A stretch of 64,000 bases of DNA from NCBI GenBank assembly GCA_945865635.1, contig CAMBEP010000021.1, positions 1 through 64,000 of the forward strand, written 5' to 3'. This document shows, one piece after another, positions 9,013 to 18,244 of this stretch. Source of the stretch: Candidatus Kuenenia stuttgartensis. Its GTDB lineage: Bacteria > Planctomycetota > Planctomycetia > Isosphaerales > Isosphaeraceae. Position 1 is the first letter of the stretch; every line of letters begins with the position of its first letter. The translations under genes and the position numbers were made by a program. Under the pieces are notes generated by a model, which searched no databases, had not been told where the DNA came from, and worked only from the letters and a program-made list of their open reading frames with translations.

Positions 9013-9735
9013 ATGCAGCAGTATGAATATGCCGGTATCATGTTGGCATCGATCCTGACGGCTGTCTGGTTGAGCCGTAGGAATCAGCAAAACCTGGGAT
9101 TGACGACTGCCCAAAAGTGGGGGATTCGTTATGGCGCGTTTGTGGGTTCCCTGATCGGCGCAAAGCTGCCATTTCTGGTGACAAACCCTCAGGGCCTGCT
9201 GAATCTCAGTGCATGGACCGAAAATGGTAAAACCATAGTCTTTGGGCTGGCGTTCGGATATCTAGGCGTGGAGCTGGCAAAATACATCCTGAATGTGAAG
9301 GTAAAAACAGGCGATTCATTCGCAGTGCCAGTCTCTACCGGAATTGCGATCGGGCGATGGTCGTGCTTTGTGGGAGGCTGCTGTTATGGGAGTCCGACAC
9401 AACTTCCTTGGGGAGTGAACTTTGGTGATGGTGTGATGCGACACCCGACCCAGATCTATGAATTTCTGTTCCACTTATTGGCGGCCATGACATTGGCCTG
9501 GCTTCACCGGCTGGGGAAATTCCGCGGCCAATTGATCAAGCTTTATATACTGTCGTATCTGTGTTATCGGTTCCTGACGGAATTCTTGCGCCCGGAGCCA
9601 GTAGTGGCTGGCGGACTGACTTTCTACCAGTGGTCCGCAGTGTCGTTGGCACCTCTGTTTATTGGCCTTTGGTGGTGGGATGCCAGAGCGATGCCAAAAT
9701 TGATCCAAACGGGTTCGGAAAATGGATTGGCTTAG
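9013..9735 (+). CDS. Prolipoprotein diacylglyceryl transferase (Lgt)-like membrane protein
   Basis: A 240-residue polytopic protein with about six or seven hydrophobic segments and the Lgt fold pattern: a GR pair at 114-115 (AIGRWSCFVGGCCYG) and RHPTQIYEFLFHL at 143-155, equivalent to the family's P-[ST]-Q-x-Y-E. It differs from true Lgt in the signature loop: GNFxNxE is replaced by a Cys-rich WSCFVGGCCYG, so the conserved Asn and Glu are absent. It is therefore more likely a paralogue handling a lipid head group or acyl chain than the lipoprotein-modifying enzyme. Third gene of the radical SAM cluster. Confidence 0.8.
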   Translation: MQQYEYAGIMLASILTAVWLSRRNQQNLGLTTAQKWGIRYGAFVGSLIGAKLPFLVTNPQGLLNLSAWTENGKTIVFGLAFGYLGVELAKYILNVKVKTGDSFAVPVSTGIAIGRWSCFVGGCCYGSPTQLPWGVNFGDGVMRHPTQIYEFLFHLLAAMTLAWLHRLGKFRGQLIKLYILSYLCYRFLTEFLRPEPVVAGGLTFYQWSAVSLAPLFIGLWWWDARAMPKLIQTGSENGLA

Positions 9736-9944
9736 TCTCGAAACTTGGGATGAGATTGTTTTTTTCTAAAATCTCGCCATTTTCCTGCTTGATTCGGCTT
9801 CAGCCGCTTGATCCGATTCTGGTTCCTGACTACGATGGCATTTATCGCTGAAAAAGGCCTGATTCGCGAGAATCCGATTGCCTGTGACGGCTCAACTCCC
9901 GCCTGCCTCGATCCCATCCTGTGGGTCATGAAGGATAATTGAAA

Positions 9945-11270
9945 ATGTCTGTAGAGAGCACTGAACAACGCTGGCTTGGCCGTCGCCAGTTCCTGACAGC
10001 GGCAGCGGCCACTCCGTTTACCGTCACACTGGGTCAATCACTGGCCCAAGCCGCTCAGGCACCGAAAGCGGCTGCTTCTGAAACGATTCGCCTGGGCTTT
10101 ATTGGCACAGGTGGGATGGGGACAGGTCTTTTGAACATTTTCAAGAATTTCAAAGATGTCCAGGTGGCCGCGATTGCGGATGTTTACGAGCCCCATGCCC
10201 GCAAGGCTGCGGAATTGTCAGGCCAGAAGCCCGATGTTTATAGCGACTTCCGCAAGCTACTTGATCGTAAGGACATAGACGCCGTAGTGGTGGCCACACC
10301 TGACCACTGGCATGCGCATGCCTCGATCATGGCGATGCAGGCTGGCAAAGACATTTATTGTGAAAAGCCGCTCTCGCACTCGATTGGAGAGGGCAAGGCG
10401 ATGGTCGCTGCGGCGGCGAAGTACAAAAAAGTCACTCAGATGGGCAACTTGATCCATGCCGGTGAGAATTATCACCGAATGGCTGAGATCGTGCAGTCGG
10501 GTGTGCTGGGTCAGATCACAAAATGCCGGGTCTGGATGTTTGCGGACCGTGATTACCCCAATGGCCTGGGCAAGCCTGCGGATGGACCGGCACCGGTGGG
10601 CTGCGATTACAATATGTGGCTTGGCCCAGCTCCGTCCCGGGCGTTCAATTCGAACCGGTTCACGTTTAACTGGCGATTTTACTGGGATTACGGCGGCGGC
10701 ATGCTGAGCGATTTTGTTTGCCACCTGGTCGACCCGGTTCACTGGGCGATGAAGGTGGAGGCGCCGGTATCGGTGATGGCCACCGGCGGCCGATATGGCT
10801 TGCGGGATAATGCCGAGACGCCAGACACGCTTGAAGTGGTATGGCATTATGCGGAGAATTGGGACCTGCACTGGACACATTCGGATGTGAGCACTCAGGG
10901 CAAGCTTTTTGACCGATCTGCGGGCGTACTTTTTGAAGGCACGAAGGGCACGATGGTTGGCCACTACAACGACTTCAAGATTTATGCAGAGAAGGGTTCG
11001 GATATCGTTTTGCCTGAGAAAACGCTGCCCAGATCTCCCGGACACCATCGCGAGTGGATCAATGCGCTCAAGTCCCGGCAGGAATGCTCTTGCCGATTTG
11101 CTTACGGCCACCGCGTGACCTCCGTAGGAAATATGGGTAACATAGCATTAAAGACGGGTCAGCGGCTGGAGTGGGACGGCAAGGCGGAGCGTTTTACGAA
11201 CCACGAGCAAGCCAATGATCATCTGATGCGGGCGGAGTACCGCAAACCTTGGGCTTTCCCCACGGTCTGA
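9945..11270 (+). CDS. Tat-exported Gfo/Idh/MocA family oxidoreductase
   Basis: A 441-residue NAD(P)-dependent dehydrogenase typical of planctomycetes. A twin-arginine leader (RRQFLTAAAA) precedes the Rossmann domain (RLGFIGTGGMGTGLL), then VVATPDHWHAHASI, the EKPLSHSI motif with its conserved Lys, and the C-terminal alpha/beta domain with DYGGGMLSDFVCHLVDPVHW. The start is the ATG with AAGGA upstream; an in-frame TTG two codons earlier is less likely. The substrate is probably a sugar or cyclitol and cannot be specified. The same strand continues with 11328-11702 and 11762-12982. Confidence 0.92.
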   Translation: MSVESTEQRWLGRRQFLTAAAATPFTVTLGQSLAQAAQAPKAAASETIRLGFIGTGGMGTGLLNIFKNFKDVQVAAIADVYEPHARKAAELSGQKPDVYSDFRKLLDRKDIDAVVVATPDHWHAHASIMAMQAGKDIYCEKPLSHSIGEGKAMVAAAAKYKKVTQMGNLIHAGENYHRMAEIVQSGVLGQITKCRVWMFADRDYPNGLGKPADGPAPVGCDYNMWLGPAPSRAFNSNRFTFNWRFYWDYGGGMLSDFVCHLVDPVHWAMKVEAPVSVMATGGRYGLRDNAETPDTLEVVWHYAENWDLHWTHSDVSTQGKLFDRSAGVLFEGTKGTMVGHYNDFKIYAEKGSDIVLPEKTLPRSPGHHREWINALKSRQECSCRFAYGHRVTSVGNMGNIALKTGQRLEWDGKAERFTNHEQANDHLMRAEYRKPWAFPTV

Positions 11271-11327
11271 TCCCCGAGCCCCGGGCCCGTTGCGGCCACC
11301 CCGACACGAACCAGAATAAGGGCAGTC

Positions 11328-11702
11328 ATGCCTGATCAAGAACCTGAACTAGAACCGAATCCCGAACCGACAGAGTGGCTGATTGTGCCTCCGGCAGGAG
11401 TTCCCGGCTGCCCGCTGGAAGATTGGCTTGGGGCCCTGACCCAAGCCGGGGCCGAGGTTCAGGCCAAGCGTCAGCCGGAAGGCCTTTGGCTGCTGTTTAC
11501 TGAAAATTGCCCGATCCAGGGCTTTGTCAGTATCGAGCGAGGCCTGGTAGAGGCGATCAATTTTGAGATTCCCGATGGCACCACCCACAAGCATTGCGAG
11601 CGTCTGCGAAAAGCGGCCGAATCGCTGACATGGGAGATTTGGGATCAAAATGCGATTGATGGTGACAACGACTGGGATGAAGACGACCGCGACAACGATT
11701 GA
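11328..11702 (+). CDS. Conserved-looking hypothetical acidic protein
   Basis: A 124-residue soluble protein with a Pro/Glu-rich start and an extremely acidic Asp/Asn tail (DGDNDWDEDDRDND). The middle has WLIVPPAGVPGCPLEDWLGAL and a CERLRKAAESLTWEIWD segment. No family is recognised and there is no signal peptide. It is 57 bases after the oxidoreductase and 59 before the FG-GAP gene, so probably part of the same transcript. Confidence 0.65.
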   Translation: MPDQEPELEPNPEPTEWLIVPPAGVPGCPLEDWLGALTQAGAEVQAKRQPEGLWLLFTENCPIQGFVSIERGLVEAINFEIPDGTTHKHCERLRKAAESLTWEIWDQNAIDGDNDWDEDDRDND

Positions 11703-11761
11703 CACAATCGACCAATCGGATTTAGAGCTTTCACAACGAACGACCCGGAGACGCACGCAAG

Positions 11762-12982
11762 ATGACCCTTTCCGCCCAGAATCTTCGCAAATTCCGTCTG
11801 CTCGCCCTAGCGGGTGGACTCTTCCTGATGGCATCCGCAGCGCATGCGGCCGAACTTTCCTGGAAAAAGCACACCGTCAACGACCAGAGCGAGTTTGAAG
11901 CGGCCGGCGCGCTGGATGTCGACAACGATGGCGACCTGGACATCGTCTCAGGCTCATACTGGTACGAAGCACCGTCCTGGAAAAAACACGATGTGCGCGA
12001 TGTGGTCCGCCAGGGCACATACTACAACTGCTTCAGCACACTGCCTGTGGATGCCAATGCCGATGGCTTCATGGACTTCGTCACCGTGTCATATTTTGGC
12101 CGCAGTTTCGGCTGGGTCGAAAACCCAAAGCAGACCGGCAAAAAGTGGACATACCATGAAGTCGACCTGCCCGGAACGAGCGAAGCCGCCTGGGCAGTGG
12201 ACCTGACCGGCGATGGCAAGCTTGACTTCCTGCCAAACCCGACCAATGCCGTGGTCTGGTATGAGCTCGAAAAAGCGGGCCCCACGCCGAAGTTCAAGAA
12301 GCACGATTTTGGTACGGCCGCAGCCGGCCACGGAGTGGGCAGTGGCGACATCAACCGCGATGGCCGCATTGACCTGCTCACGCCCAAGGGCTGGTTTGAA
12401 GCTCCAGAGAAGCCTTCAGACCAGCAATGGACCTGGCACCCTGACTGGAATCTGGGCGCTACGGGAATCCAAATCCTCGCCCGTGATATGGATGGCGACG
12501 GCCTCACAGACCTGATCTGGGGCAATGGTCACGATATTGGGCTGTTTTGGGCCAAGCAGGTCAAAGGTGCGGATGGCAAGGTTCAGTGGAAGAAAGAAAA
12601 CATTGACATGACCATTGCCTCTGTTCACACTCTGCTCTGGGCCGACCTGGACGGCGACGGCGAGGACGAAATGATCACAGGCAAGCGCGTTTATGCCCAC
12701 GAACGCGAGCCCGGCGATATCGACGCCCCAGTCATCGCAGCCTTTAATTTCGACAAAGCCTCTGGCAGTTGGAAGAAGCGCTCGATTTATGTCGGCGAGC
12801 CTGCCAAAAATGCCCCTAAGGACCCATCCAAGCGTTTGGCCCTGCGGGATTTCCCCAAAGGCACTGCTGGAACAGGCTTGCAATTGACCGCCATCGACAT
12901 GGACAAAGACGGCGATCTGGATATTGTCGCACCTGGCAAGAGCGGGCTTTACTGGTTCGAAAATCTTTCCAAGAGCAAGTGA
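11762..12982 (+). CDS. Exported FG-GAP/VCBS repeat beta-propeller protein
   Basis: 406 residues with a Sec-type signal peptide (hydrophobic LLALAGGLFLMASAAHA, cleavage likely after AHA). At least five Ca-binding FG-GAP/VCBS-type Asp loops follow: DVDNDGDLDIV, DINRDGRIDLL, DMDGDGLTDLI, DLDGDGEDEMI and DMDKDGDLDIV. Such repeats build a seven-bladed propeller for extracellular binding. Paired with the Tat oxidoreductase upstream, it fits a periplasmic carbohydrate-related set, but the ligand is unknown. Confidence 0.9.
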   Translation: MTLSAQNLRKFRLLALAGGLFLMASAAHAAELSWKKHTVNDQSEFEAAGALDVDNDGDLDIVSGSYWYEAPSWKKHDVRDVVRQGTYYNCFSTLPVDANADGFMDFVTVSYFGRSFGWVENPKQTGKKWTYHEVDLPGTSEAAWAVDLTGDGKLDFLPNPTNAVVWYELEKAGPTPKFKKHDFGTAAAGHGVGSGDINRDGRIDLLTPKGWFEAPEKPSDQQWTWHPDWNLGATGIQILARDMDGDGLTDLIWGNGHDIGLFWAKQVKGADGKVQWKKENIDMTIASVHTLLWADLDGDGEDEMITGKRVYAHEREPGDIDAPVIAAFNFDKASGSWKKRSIYVGEPAKNAPKDPSKRLALRDFPKGTAGTGLQLTAIDMDKDGDLDIVAPGKSGLYWFENLSKSK

Positions 12983-13132
12983 TTTTGGGACGTTTTTCTC
13001 TTGATTCCGTAGTTTGATCGCCCCTGGAATCTGGATTGTTGACCTGCGATTCCATTAGAATTGTAAAAACAGTTCAGCTCAGGGGCTCTTCACTCCTACG
13101 AAAACGATGTGCTTTGATTTCGAGGTGGAAAA

Positions 13133-13435
13133 ATGCCGCAACTTCCTTCGTGGGTCGTGATGATCACCTTGATCGGCTGTATGGCCCTGGCCTTATGGCT
13201 TTTTTCTCACGCTCGGGAAGATGCGCATTCTGATGTCAATGCCTGCAATTTTGATAACCCCAAAGAGCGTCTCAAAGAACTTGAAGCTGCCTTTGCCGCC
13301 GGCATGATGACCGCCGAAGAATTTCAGAGACTATCTGAAAAGCTTGGCGGCGATCAGCCCAAATCGACTTCGGGCCTGAGCTCGCGTATGCTCCCGAAGA
13401 CTTGGGACGATCTCCAATCCAAGCCCGATCATTAA
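13133..13435 (+). CDS. Small membrane protein with SHOCT-like domain
   Basis: A 100-residue protein with one N-terminal transmembrane helix (WVVMITLIGCMALALWLF). The short helical hairpin PKERLKELEAAFAAGMMTAEEFQRLSEKL follows in two pieces and resembles SHOCT (short C-terminal) domains, where a Leu-rich helix precedes a hydrophobic GMMTAEEF turn. SHOCT domains are thought to be interaction or oligomerisation modules. It stands alone, about 120 bases before the phosphatase fusion. Confidence 0.65.
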   Translation: MPQLPSWVVMITLIGCMALALWLFSHAREDAHSDVNACNFDNPKERLKELEAAFAAGMMTAEEFQRLSEKLGGDQPKSTSGLSSRMLPKTWDDLQSKPDH

Positions 13436-13558
13436 GCCGGCCCTGCCTTGAATGGATCCTTTTTTTTTCGGGCTGGCGTGTTTACAATGCTTTACCTGAT
13501 GGATCATCATAAATCCTTGAAACTCTAAACCTATGGCCAAAGGCTCAGGGAGATTAGG

Positions 13559-14701
13559 ATGAGCCGAGACCAGCCAATTCATGACCTTCCCAGCACCGAG
13601 GACGAGCGAGACCTGATTCACAAAGCCGTGGCCGTGATTGCCAGGGGTGGTCAGGTGGCTCTTGCCCACCCCTCAGGTTTGGTCAGGGTGCTGGCCTCAG
13701 CGACATCCGCGAAGCCCGCCTGGAGCACTTCCGAGATCCCGTTTCAGCCCGACTTTGCCATAGAAATTCTCCACGGCGAAGCCCTGAGGGACTGGATCTC
13801 CGAATCCGACCAGATCAGCCCTCTTCTGGCCAGAAAATGCTGGCCGGGCAAGATCAGAATTGCCTACAAAGCCGATCAGCCTGCGACTGGTCTGCTGGGC
13901 TCGCTTCCCTTCTGGATCACCGCGGCCGCACTCAGGAATGGCTATTGGATCCTGGAATCATCGGATATGCGTTTCACCCAATCCCTTATGCCACTTGTTT
14001 CAGGCCCAATGATTCAGACCTGTGTTCATCTTGATTTGCCAGCGAATTTGGAATTTGCGACACTTGCCTCTCACTTGTCAGGCCACAACTGGGATATGAT
14101 CATTCTAGATCGATCTGCAACCGCCAACATCATGCCTGCCACGGTACTGGTGAATCAGGCAAGCTGGTCGGTCATGGACGCTGGCGACATTGGCTCTGAT
14201 CAGGTGAAATCGCTCATGGCAACCCGCATTTTATTTGTCTGCACTGGCAATACGTGTCGAAGCCCAATGGCCGAAGCCATCTGCAAGCGGCTTCTGGCCG
14301 AGAGTCTGCTTTGCAAGCCTGAAGAGCTTGCATCTAAGGGCTTTGAAGTCTCTTCGGCAGGTGTTTCTGCAGGTCATCGCCAGCCGGCTTCTGCCGAATC
14401 GGTAACGGCACTTGCCGATGATGGCTACCTGCTCGAAAATCATGCCAGCCAAATGGTTTCCGACGACTTGCTCGCCAATGCCGACCTGATCTATGCCATG
14501 ACAAGGTCGCACCGGGACCTGCTTTTGATGGACTTCCCCGACCTTTCAGACCGGGTGGAACTGCTCGACCCCGACGATTACGACGTTCCCGACCCTTATG
14601 GCCAAAGCCTTTCTGTCTACCAGATGACTGCCGAAGCCATCCGGGAAGCCTTGGAATTGAGAGCAAAAACCTGGGAATTCCTGCCCAAACCGAGTCCCTG
14701 A
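13559..14701 (+). CDS. Fusion: degenerate Sua5/YrdC-like domain + low-molecular-weight protein tyrosine phosphatase
   Basis: 380 residues. Residues 1-220 follow the Sua5/YrdC outline (KAVAVIARGGQVALAHPSGL at the start, LLARKCWPGKIRI in the middle, a TVLVNQ...WSVMDAGDIG strand near the end). The tRNA threonylcarbamoyl-transfer motif PTETVYGL and its Lys/Arg residues are not kept. Residues 222-380 are a complete LMW phosphatase: P-loop VCTGNTCRS with nucleophile Cys228, and the general-acid loop as DPDDYDVPDPYG. The phosphatase half should be active on phosphotyrosine or phosphoarginine; the N-terminal half is probably regulatory. An AGGGAG ribosome-binding site supports the ATG. Confidence 0.88.
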   Translation: MSRDQPIHDLPSTEDERDLIHKAVAVIARGGQVALAHPSGLVRVLASATSAKPAWSTSEIPFQPDFAIEILHGEALRDWISESDQISPLLARKCWPGKIRIAYKADQPATGLLGSLPFWITAAALRNGYWILESSDMRFTQSLMPLVSGPMIQTCVHLDLPANLEFATLASHLSGHNWDMIILDRSATANIMPATVLVNQASWSVMDAGDIGSDQVKSLMATRILFVCTGNTCRSPMAEAICKRLLAESLLCKPEELASKGFEVSSAGVSAGHRQPASAESVTALADDGYLLENHASQMVSDDLLANADLIYAMTRSHRDLLLMDFPDLSDRVELLDPDDYDVPDPYGQSLSVYQMTAEAIREALELRAKTWEFLPKPSP

Positions 14702-14833
14702 AATCTCTTTTTCCAGTTGCTGGCAGAAAACCGTATGGCTTGATCCTATTTTTCAAAAGGTTTGATCCAAAGTGTACCCCCGATTGCCAATTGCCTTCCG
14801 GTACACTGGTTCATCCGGATGGTTTTGGTTCTA

Positions 14834-15490
14834 TCAATAAACGGCATTCATCTTAAATAATTCCGGCATCTTTACGAGTCGTTTCATGGCTCGCTCATAA
14901 CGCTTCTGGATGGCCGACGTTTCGAAAGTCAGCCGCTCGGCAATTTCAGTCACTGTCAGATCCTCTTCAATCTTGATATGCATCACGGTCGCCAACTTGA
15001 CTGGTAACTTGCTTACACAGCGTCCCAGCACCTTCTTTAATTCCTGATGGCTTGCCAATTCGAGAGGGTCAATGCAGGAATAGTCCTGTAAATCCAATTG
15101 TCTGTCCCGTTGTCCCCCATCCAAAAAGTGGCCCATTGCCTGCAGGCTGACTTCGCCACGATTGGTCACGTTTCGGTAAGTCTGCTTGCAGATGTTGCGG
15201 GTAATGCCTTCCATCCAAGCCTTTAGCCCCTCTGGGCCACTGCCCTTGAAGTTATGGAGGTTGAGCCAGGCGACCAGAAAGACATCCTGAACCACGTCGG
15301 AGGCCCCATACTTTACCTTGACATTTGCGGGCAAGGCCTTGTCTGCGATCTTGAAAAGCCATATTTCATGAGCTAAAAAGACCTCTTCAACCATGCGTCG
15401 ATCCACCGGTTGGAGCCCCACTGGCGAGTCGTCATCACAAAACATGAAATCATCAAGACTTGAGGTGAGAGTCATTGAAGCAAGCATCAT
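14834..15490 (-). CDS. ECF-type RNA polymerase sigma factor
   Basis: About 218 residues from the ATG at 15490. Region 2 includes YGASDVVQDVFLVAWLNL followed by LKAWMEGITRNICKQTYR; region 4 has PVKLATVMHIKIEEDLTVTEIAERL and QKRYERAMKRL. A linker rich in charged residues joins them. No anti-sigma factor lies next to it: the preceding 870 bases hold no supported gene, and the downstream neighbour is convergent. Regulation is therefore unclear. A longer frame to 15568 exists, but its N-terminus is unlike sigma factors. Confidence 0.88.
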   Translation of the reverse strand: MMLASMTLTSSLDDFMFCDDDSPVGLQPVDRRMVEEVFLAHEIWLFKIADKALPANVKVKYGASDVVQDVFLVAWLNLHNFKGSGPEGLKAWMEGITRNICKQTYRNVTNRGEVSLQAMGHFLDGGQRDRQLDLQDYSCIDPLELASHQELKKVLGRCVSKLPVKLATVMHIKIEEDLTVTEIAERLTFETSAIQKRYERAMKRLVKMPELFKMNAVY

Positions 15491-16360
15491 AAAATCTCTG
15501 ATGGGCCGGACGAGGTGTAAAACGACCAAACCAAACCCGCTTGAGCGAACCACAACCACAAATCCCAAAAGCCAATACAGGCACCTTGATTATCTTCAAC
15601 ACTTTATGATATTGAAGGTTGGAGCCGATCATCGGATGCGGACCTGTACGACTGACGACTTGGAATGAGGGGTGCATGAAGTTGGCATCAGGCTGGTTTT
15701 GGGAAGGTGTTGTCGGTCAGGCCACACCAGTCCCTTCTTATAAAGACCCTGAAAGCACAAAAGCGCTCGAAAATCATCGAAAGTTTTTGTTTTTTTTTGA
15801 GATTCTTCTAAAACTTTGAGCAGGCCCACCCAAAAGGCGGCCAGTTTGGCTGACGGGCGGAGACGGGTGGGACCTCAATTTTTACCAGCCAATCCCAGCC
15901 AGAGCAAAGACTTCTCGCCCCTCCTCCGGATCGACATTTCCGATCTGGAGAAGATAGAATATATTTTCATTGTTCAGTAATCTTTATGTGCTTAAAAGAG
16001 TGCAAAAGGTTTTGTCTGTTTTGTGGTGAGTTGCGCAATTACTATAAGGTGAATGTGTTTTTGCGTGAGGATGTGGGCGTCCCGTTTCTTAAACAGGTGT
16101 AGGAACTGGATTGGGGGGCAAGATCGATGTGAGGTTGAGCAATGCGTATTCAGATCGTCCAATATTGCGCGAAGAATTGAGGATTTGACTCTTCGGCAGG
16201 ATAGGCCGTAGGATCTCGGACTCATTGGAACATAAGTTTTGACAGTGTCTCTCAAGACATTATCATAGTAAGAGGTGAAAGATATTGGTTGCACAAATTG
16301 AGGCCGAATCATGAATGCAATCCGATTTGGAATTCTACAGAGCCATAGAATTGGAATAAG
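15491..16360. other. 870-base gene-poor stretch
   Basis: No supported gene. A T-rich run lies near 15790-15800. A palindromic TTGCGCAA (16031-16038) recurs at 18172 and 19846. A minus-strand frame at 15992-16312 has no ribosome-binding site or family resemblance and is not called. The promoter of the sigma factor should lie at the left end. Confidence 0.5.
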
Positions 16361-17695
16361 ATGATATCCTCATCGGATCCGAATCATTCAAGAAAGAACG
16401 CACCCCGATTTTATCGGGCTATCCATAAAATCTATCTGATTCTTGCTATATTATTGAGCTTGATGATTGTAACCCGATTGTTATGGACCCACTCGCAATT
16501 CTGGCAGATGCATTTCAGCGTGAAGTCTGCGAGTATAGAACTATTACTACTGATTTTCTTATGGGCTTTGCATTTCTGGCCTTCGAAAAGATGGGCGATG
16601 ATATTACAGATGGAACTGGCAGGTTTCGTGATTCTGAGCGGGCTATTTCTCACAGAATGTGTTTTACTGCACCGATTTAATGGCACGGCACTTATAAGAC
16701 TTATGAAAACTTATGACGGCTCGACGTCTGTTTATTCCAAAGAAGCGATTTACGCAAGGCTTTTGAAATTTGATGGGCTTTCCATGGCCATTTTTATCCC
16801 AGATACGAATGCTGAATGTCAGATACGTGATGTCCAATGGAATCATTCGGTAGACCATCGCGGCATGCGCAATCCGAGCCCAATTCAAACGGCTGACATT
16901 CTTCTGATTGGCGACTCTTATACTTATGGATTTGGTTTGGATTTGAGCGAAACTCTTGCAGCCCAACTGGAAAAAGCCACTGGCCTGAAAGTGGCTGTGT
17001 TGGCCAATGCCAATTCCGGCATGTTTCCTAAATGGCTGCAACTCAGGGCTTGCATAGACGAACTGAAACCAAAAGCCGTTGTCTGTCTGGTCTGCCATAA
17101 CGACCCACTGGACGACTGGATAGATGCCGGCGAAGCCTGGAATGAACGTTCTGCGACTTGGTCAAATGCAATGGAATCACCACAACCGACCGTCTTGCCC
17201 AAACCCAATCCCGATCAATTGAAATACATGATCCAACTGCCCCTTTTTCGCAGCATGATTTCACCAAGCGCATCGCAAATTGCAGGTCTCATGAGAATCC
17301 TCTTGCGTGGCCAGAAAATGGACCCCCGATTTGATCCAAGCCCGCCCTACTGGCCGATTCTTGAGGCCCAGACTCATGCCATGCCGTCGGACGACCATCC
17401 AGGCTGGCCTATTACATTGGGTTCGTTGCAGCGTATTTCTGAACTCTGCCAATCCCGCCAGGTGAAAATGGCAACTTTGCCGATCATGCCACCGAAGCTT
17501 GGGCCGAACGTCAATATGGCTAACTTTTTTGAAATGAAATCCAAGGAGCTCAACCTGCCGATGATTCCCTCGCGAGAATTGACAAATCACCCCAACTATT
17601 TTCTTCCTACTGACGGCCACTTCTCGCCCGAAGGCAACAAGGCCGTTGCCATTTGGATAGCCAATTGGTACCAATCTCTCTCAATTCCAAAATAA
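16361..17695 (+). CDS. Membrane-anchored SGNH/GDSL-type hydrolase
   Basis: 444 residues. The N-terminal third has three hydrophobic helices (IYLILAILLSLMIVTRLL; IELLLLIFLWALHF; ILQMELAGFVILSGLFL). The rest is an SGNH domain: block I GDSYTYGFG (nucleophile Ser), NANSGMFPKW and VCLVCHNDPLD for the Gly/Asn blocks, and DGHFSPEGNKAVA for the catalytic Asp-His. Similar proteins act as esterases or O-acetyl-modifying enzymes on exported polysaccharide. AT-richer than the preceding genes; no operon partner. Confidence 0.8.
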   Translation: MISSSDPNHSRKNAPRFYRAIHKIYLILAILLSLMIVTRLLWTHSQFWQMHFSVKSASIELLLLIFLWALHFWPSKRWAMILQMELAGFVILSGLFLTECVLLHRFNGTALIRLMKTYDGSTSVYSKEAIYARLLKFDGLSMAIFIPDTNAECQIRDVQWNHSVDHRGMRNPSPIQTADILLIGDSYTYGFGLDLSETLAAQLEKATGLKVAVLANANSGMFPKWLQLRACIDELKPKAVVCLVCHNDPLDDWIDAGEAWNERSATWSNAMESPQPTVLPKPNPDQLKYMIQLPLFRSMISPSASQIAGLMRILLRGQKMDPRFDPSPPYWPILEAQTHAMPSDDHPGWPITLGSLQRISELCQSRQVKMATLPIMPPKLGPNVNMANFFEMKSKELNLPMIPSRELTNHPNYFLPTDGHFSPEGNKAVAIWIANWYQSLSIPK

Positions 17696-18244
17696 AGCCC
17701 TGAAAGAGATGGCCATTGAGGTACGGTTGGCAACCAGAAGAAATGTTCAGGCTTATGAACAAGGCTTACTTTGGTGCAGGTCGCCTGAACTGACTCACAC
17801 GCCCCCAAATGCTTTGTATTGAGATCGCTACGAACCCGTTTTGATGAGAATGAGAGCCATGCCGGGGGATGAGTCCTGCAACCTCTTTTTCTATAATGAC
17901 TTATAAATCGACAGGGTTCCAGTTTCTACTCAAGCGGGCTTGTGAATTACGCCCCCTGAGAGGTCTAAGCCCAAATCTTTGTAAATGATTGCGTTTCGAT
18001 GATGATCGAAAGCCATGATTTGGCCCACATCGTATTGGTGATTTGGTTTTGGCTTGTTCCTTAGTAAATCCTTGAATCACAAGAGTCTGATAACTCTGCA
18101 ACCTGAAGCGTTCCTCTCATCCCAAACCCGTAGTTAGAATTTCTCAAAGAGAATTGTCTTTCATCGCCGACTTGCGCAATATAGAATTAGGCCTTGCATA
18201 AAAAGATACGAACCGGCATAGAAACCTCAACCAAGAAGAAAAAC
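17696..18244. other. Intergenic region upstream of the carbonic anhydrase gene
   Basis: About 550 bases with no supported gene. Near the right end, an AATTTCTC...CGACTTGCGCAA arrangement (about 18138-18179) resembles one at 19810-19853. It may be a regulatory site or a short dispersed repeat. Confidence 0.45.

Noticed and set aside
15992..16312. 106-codon minus-strand frame in the gene-poor region
   Set aside because: No ribosome-binding site, His/Ser-rich chance-like composition and no recognisable fold.
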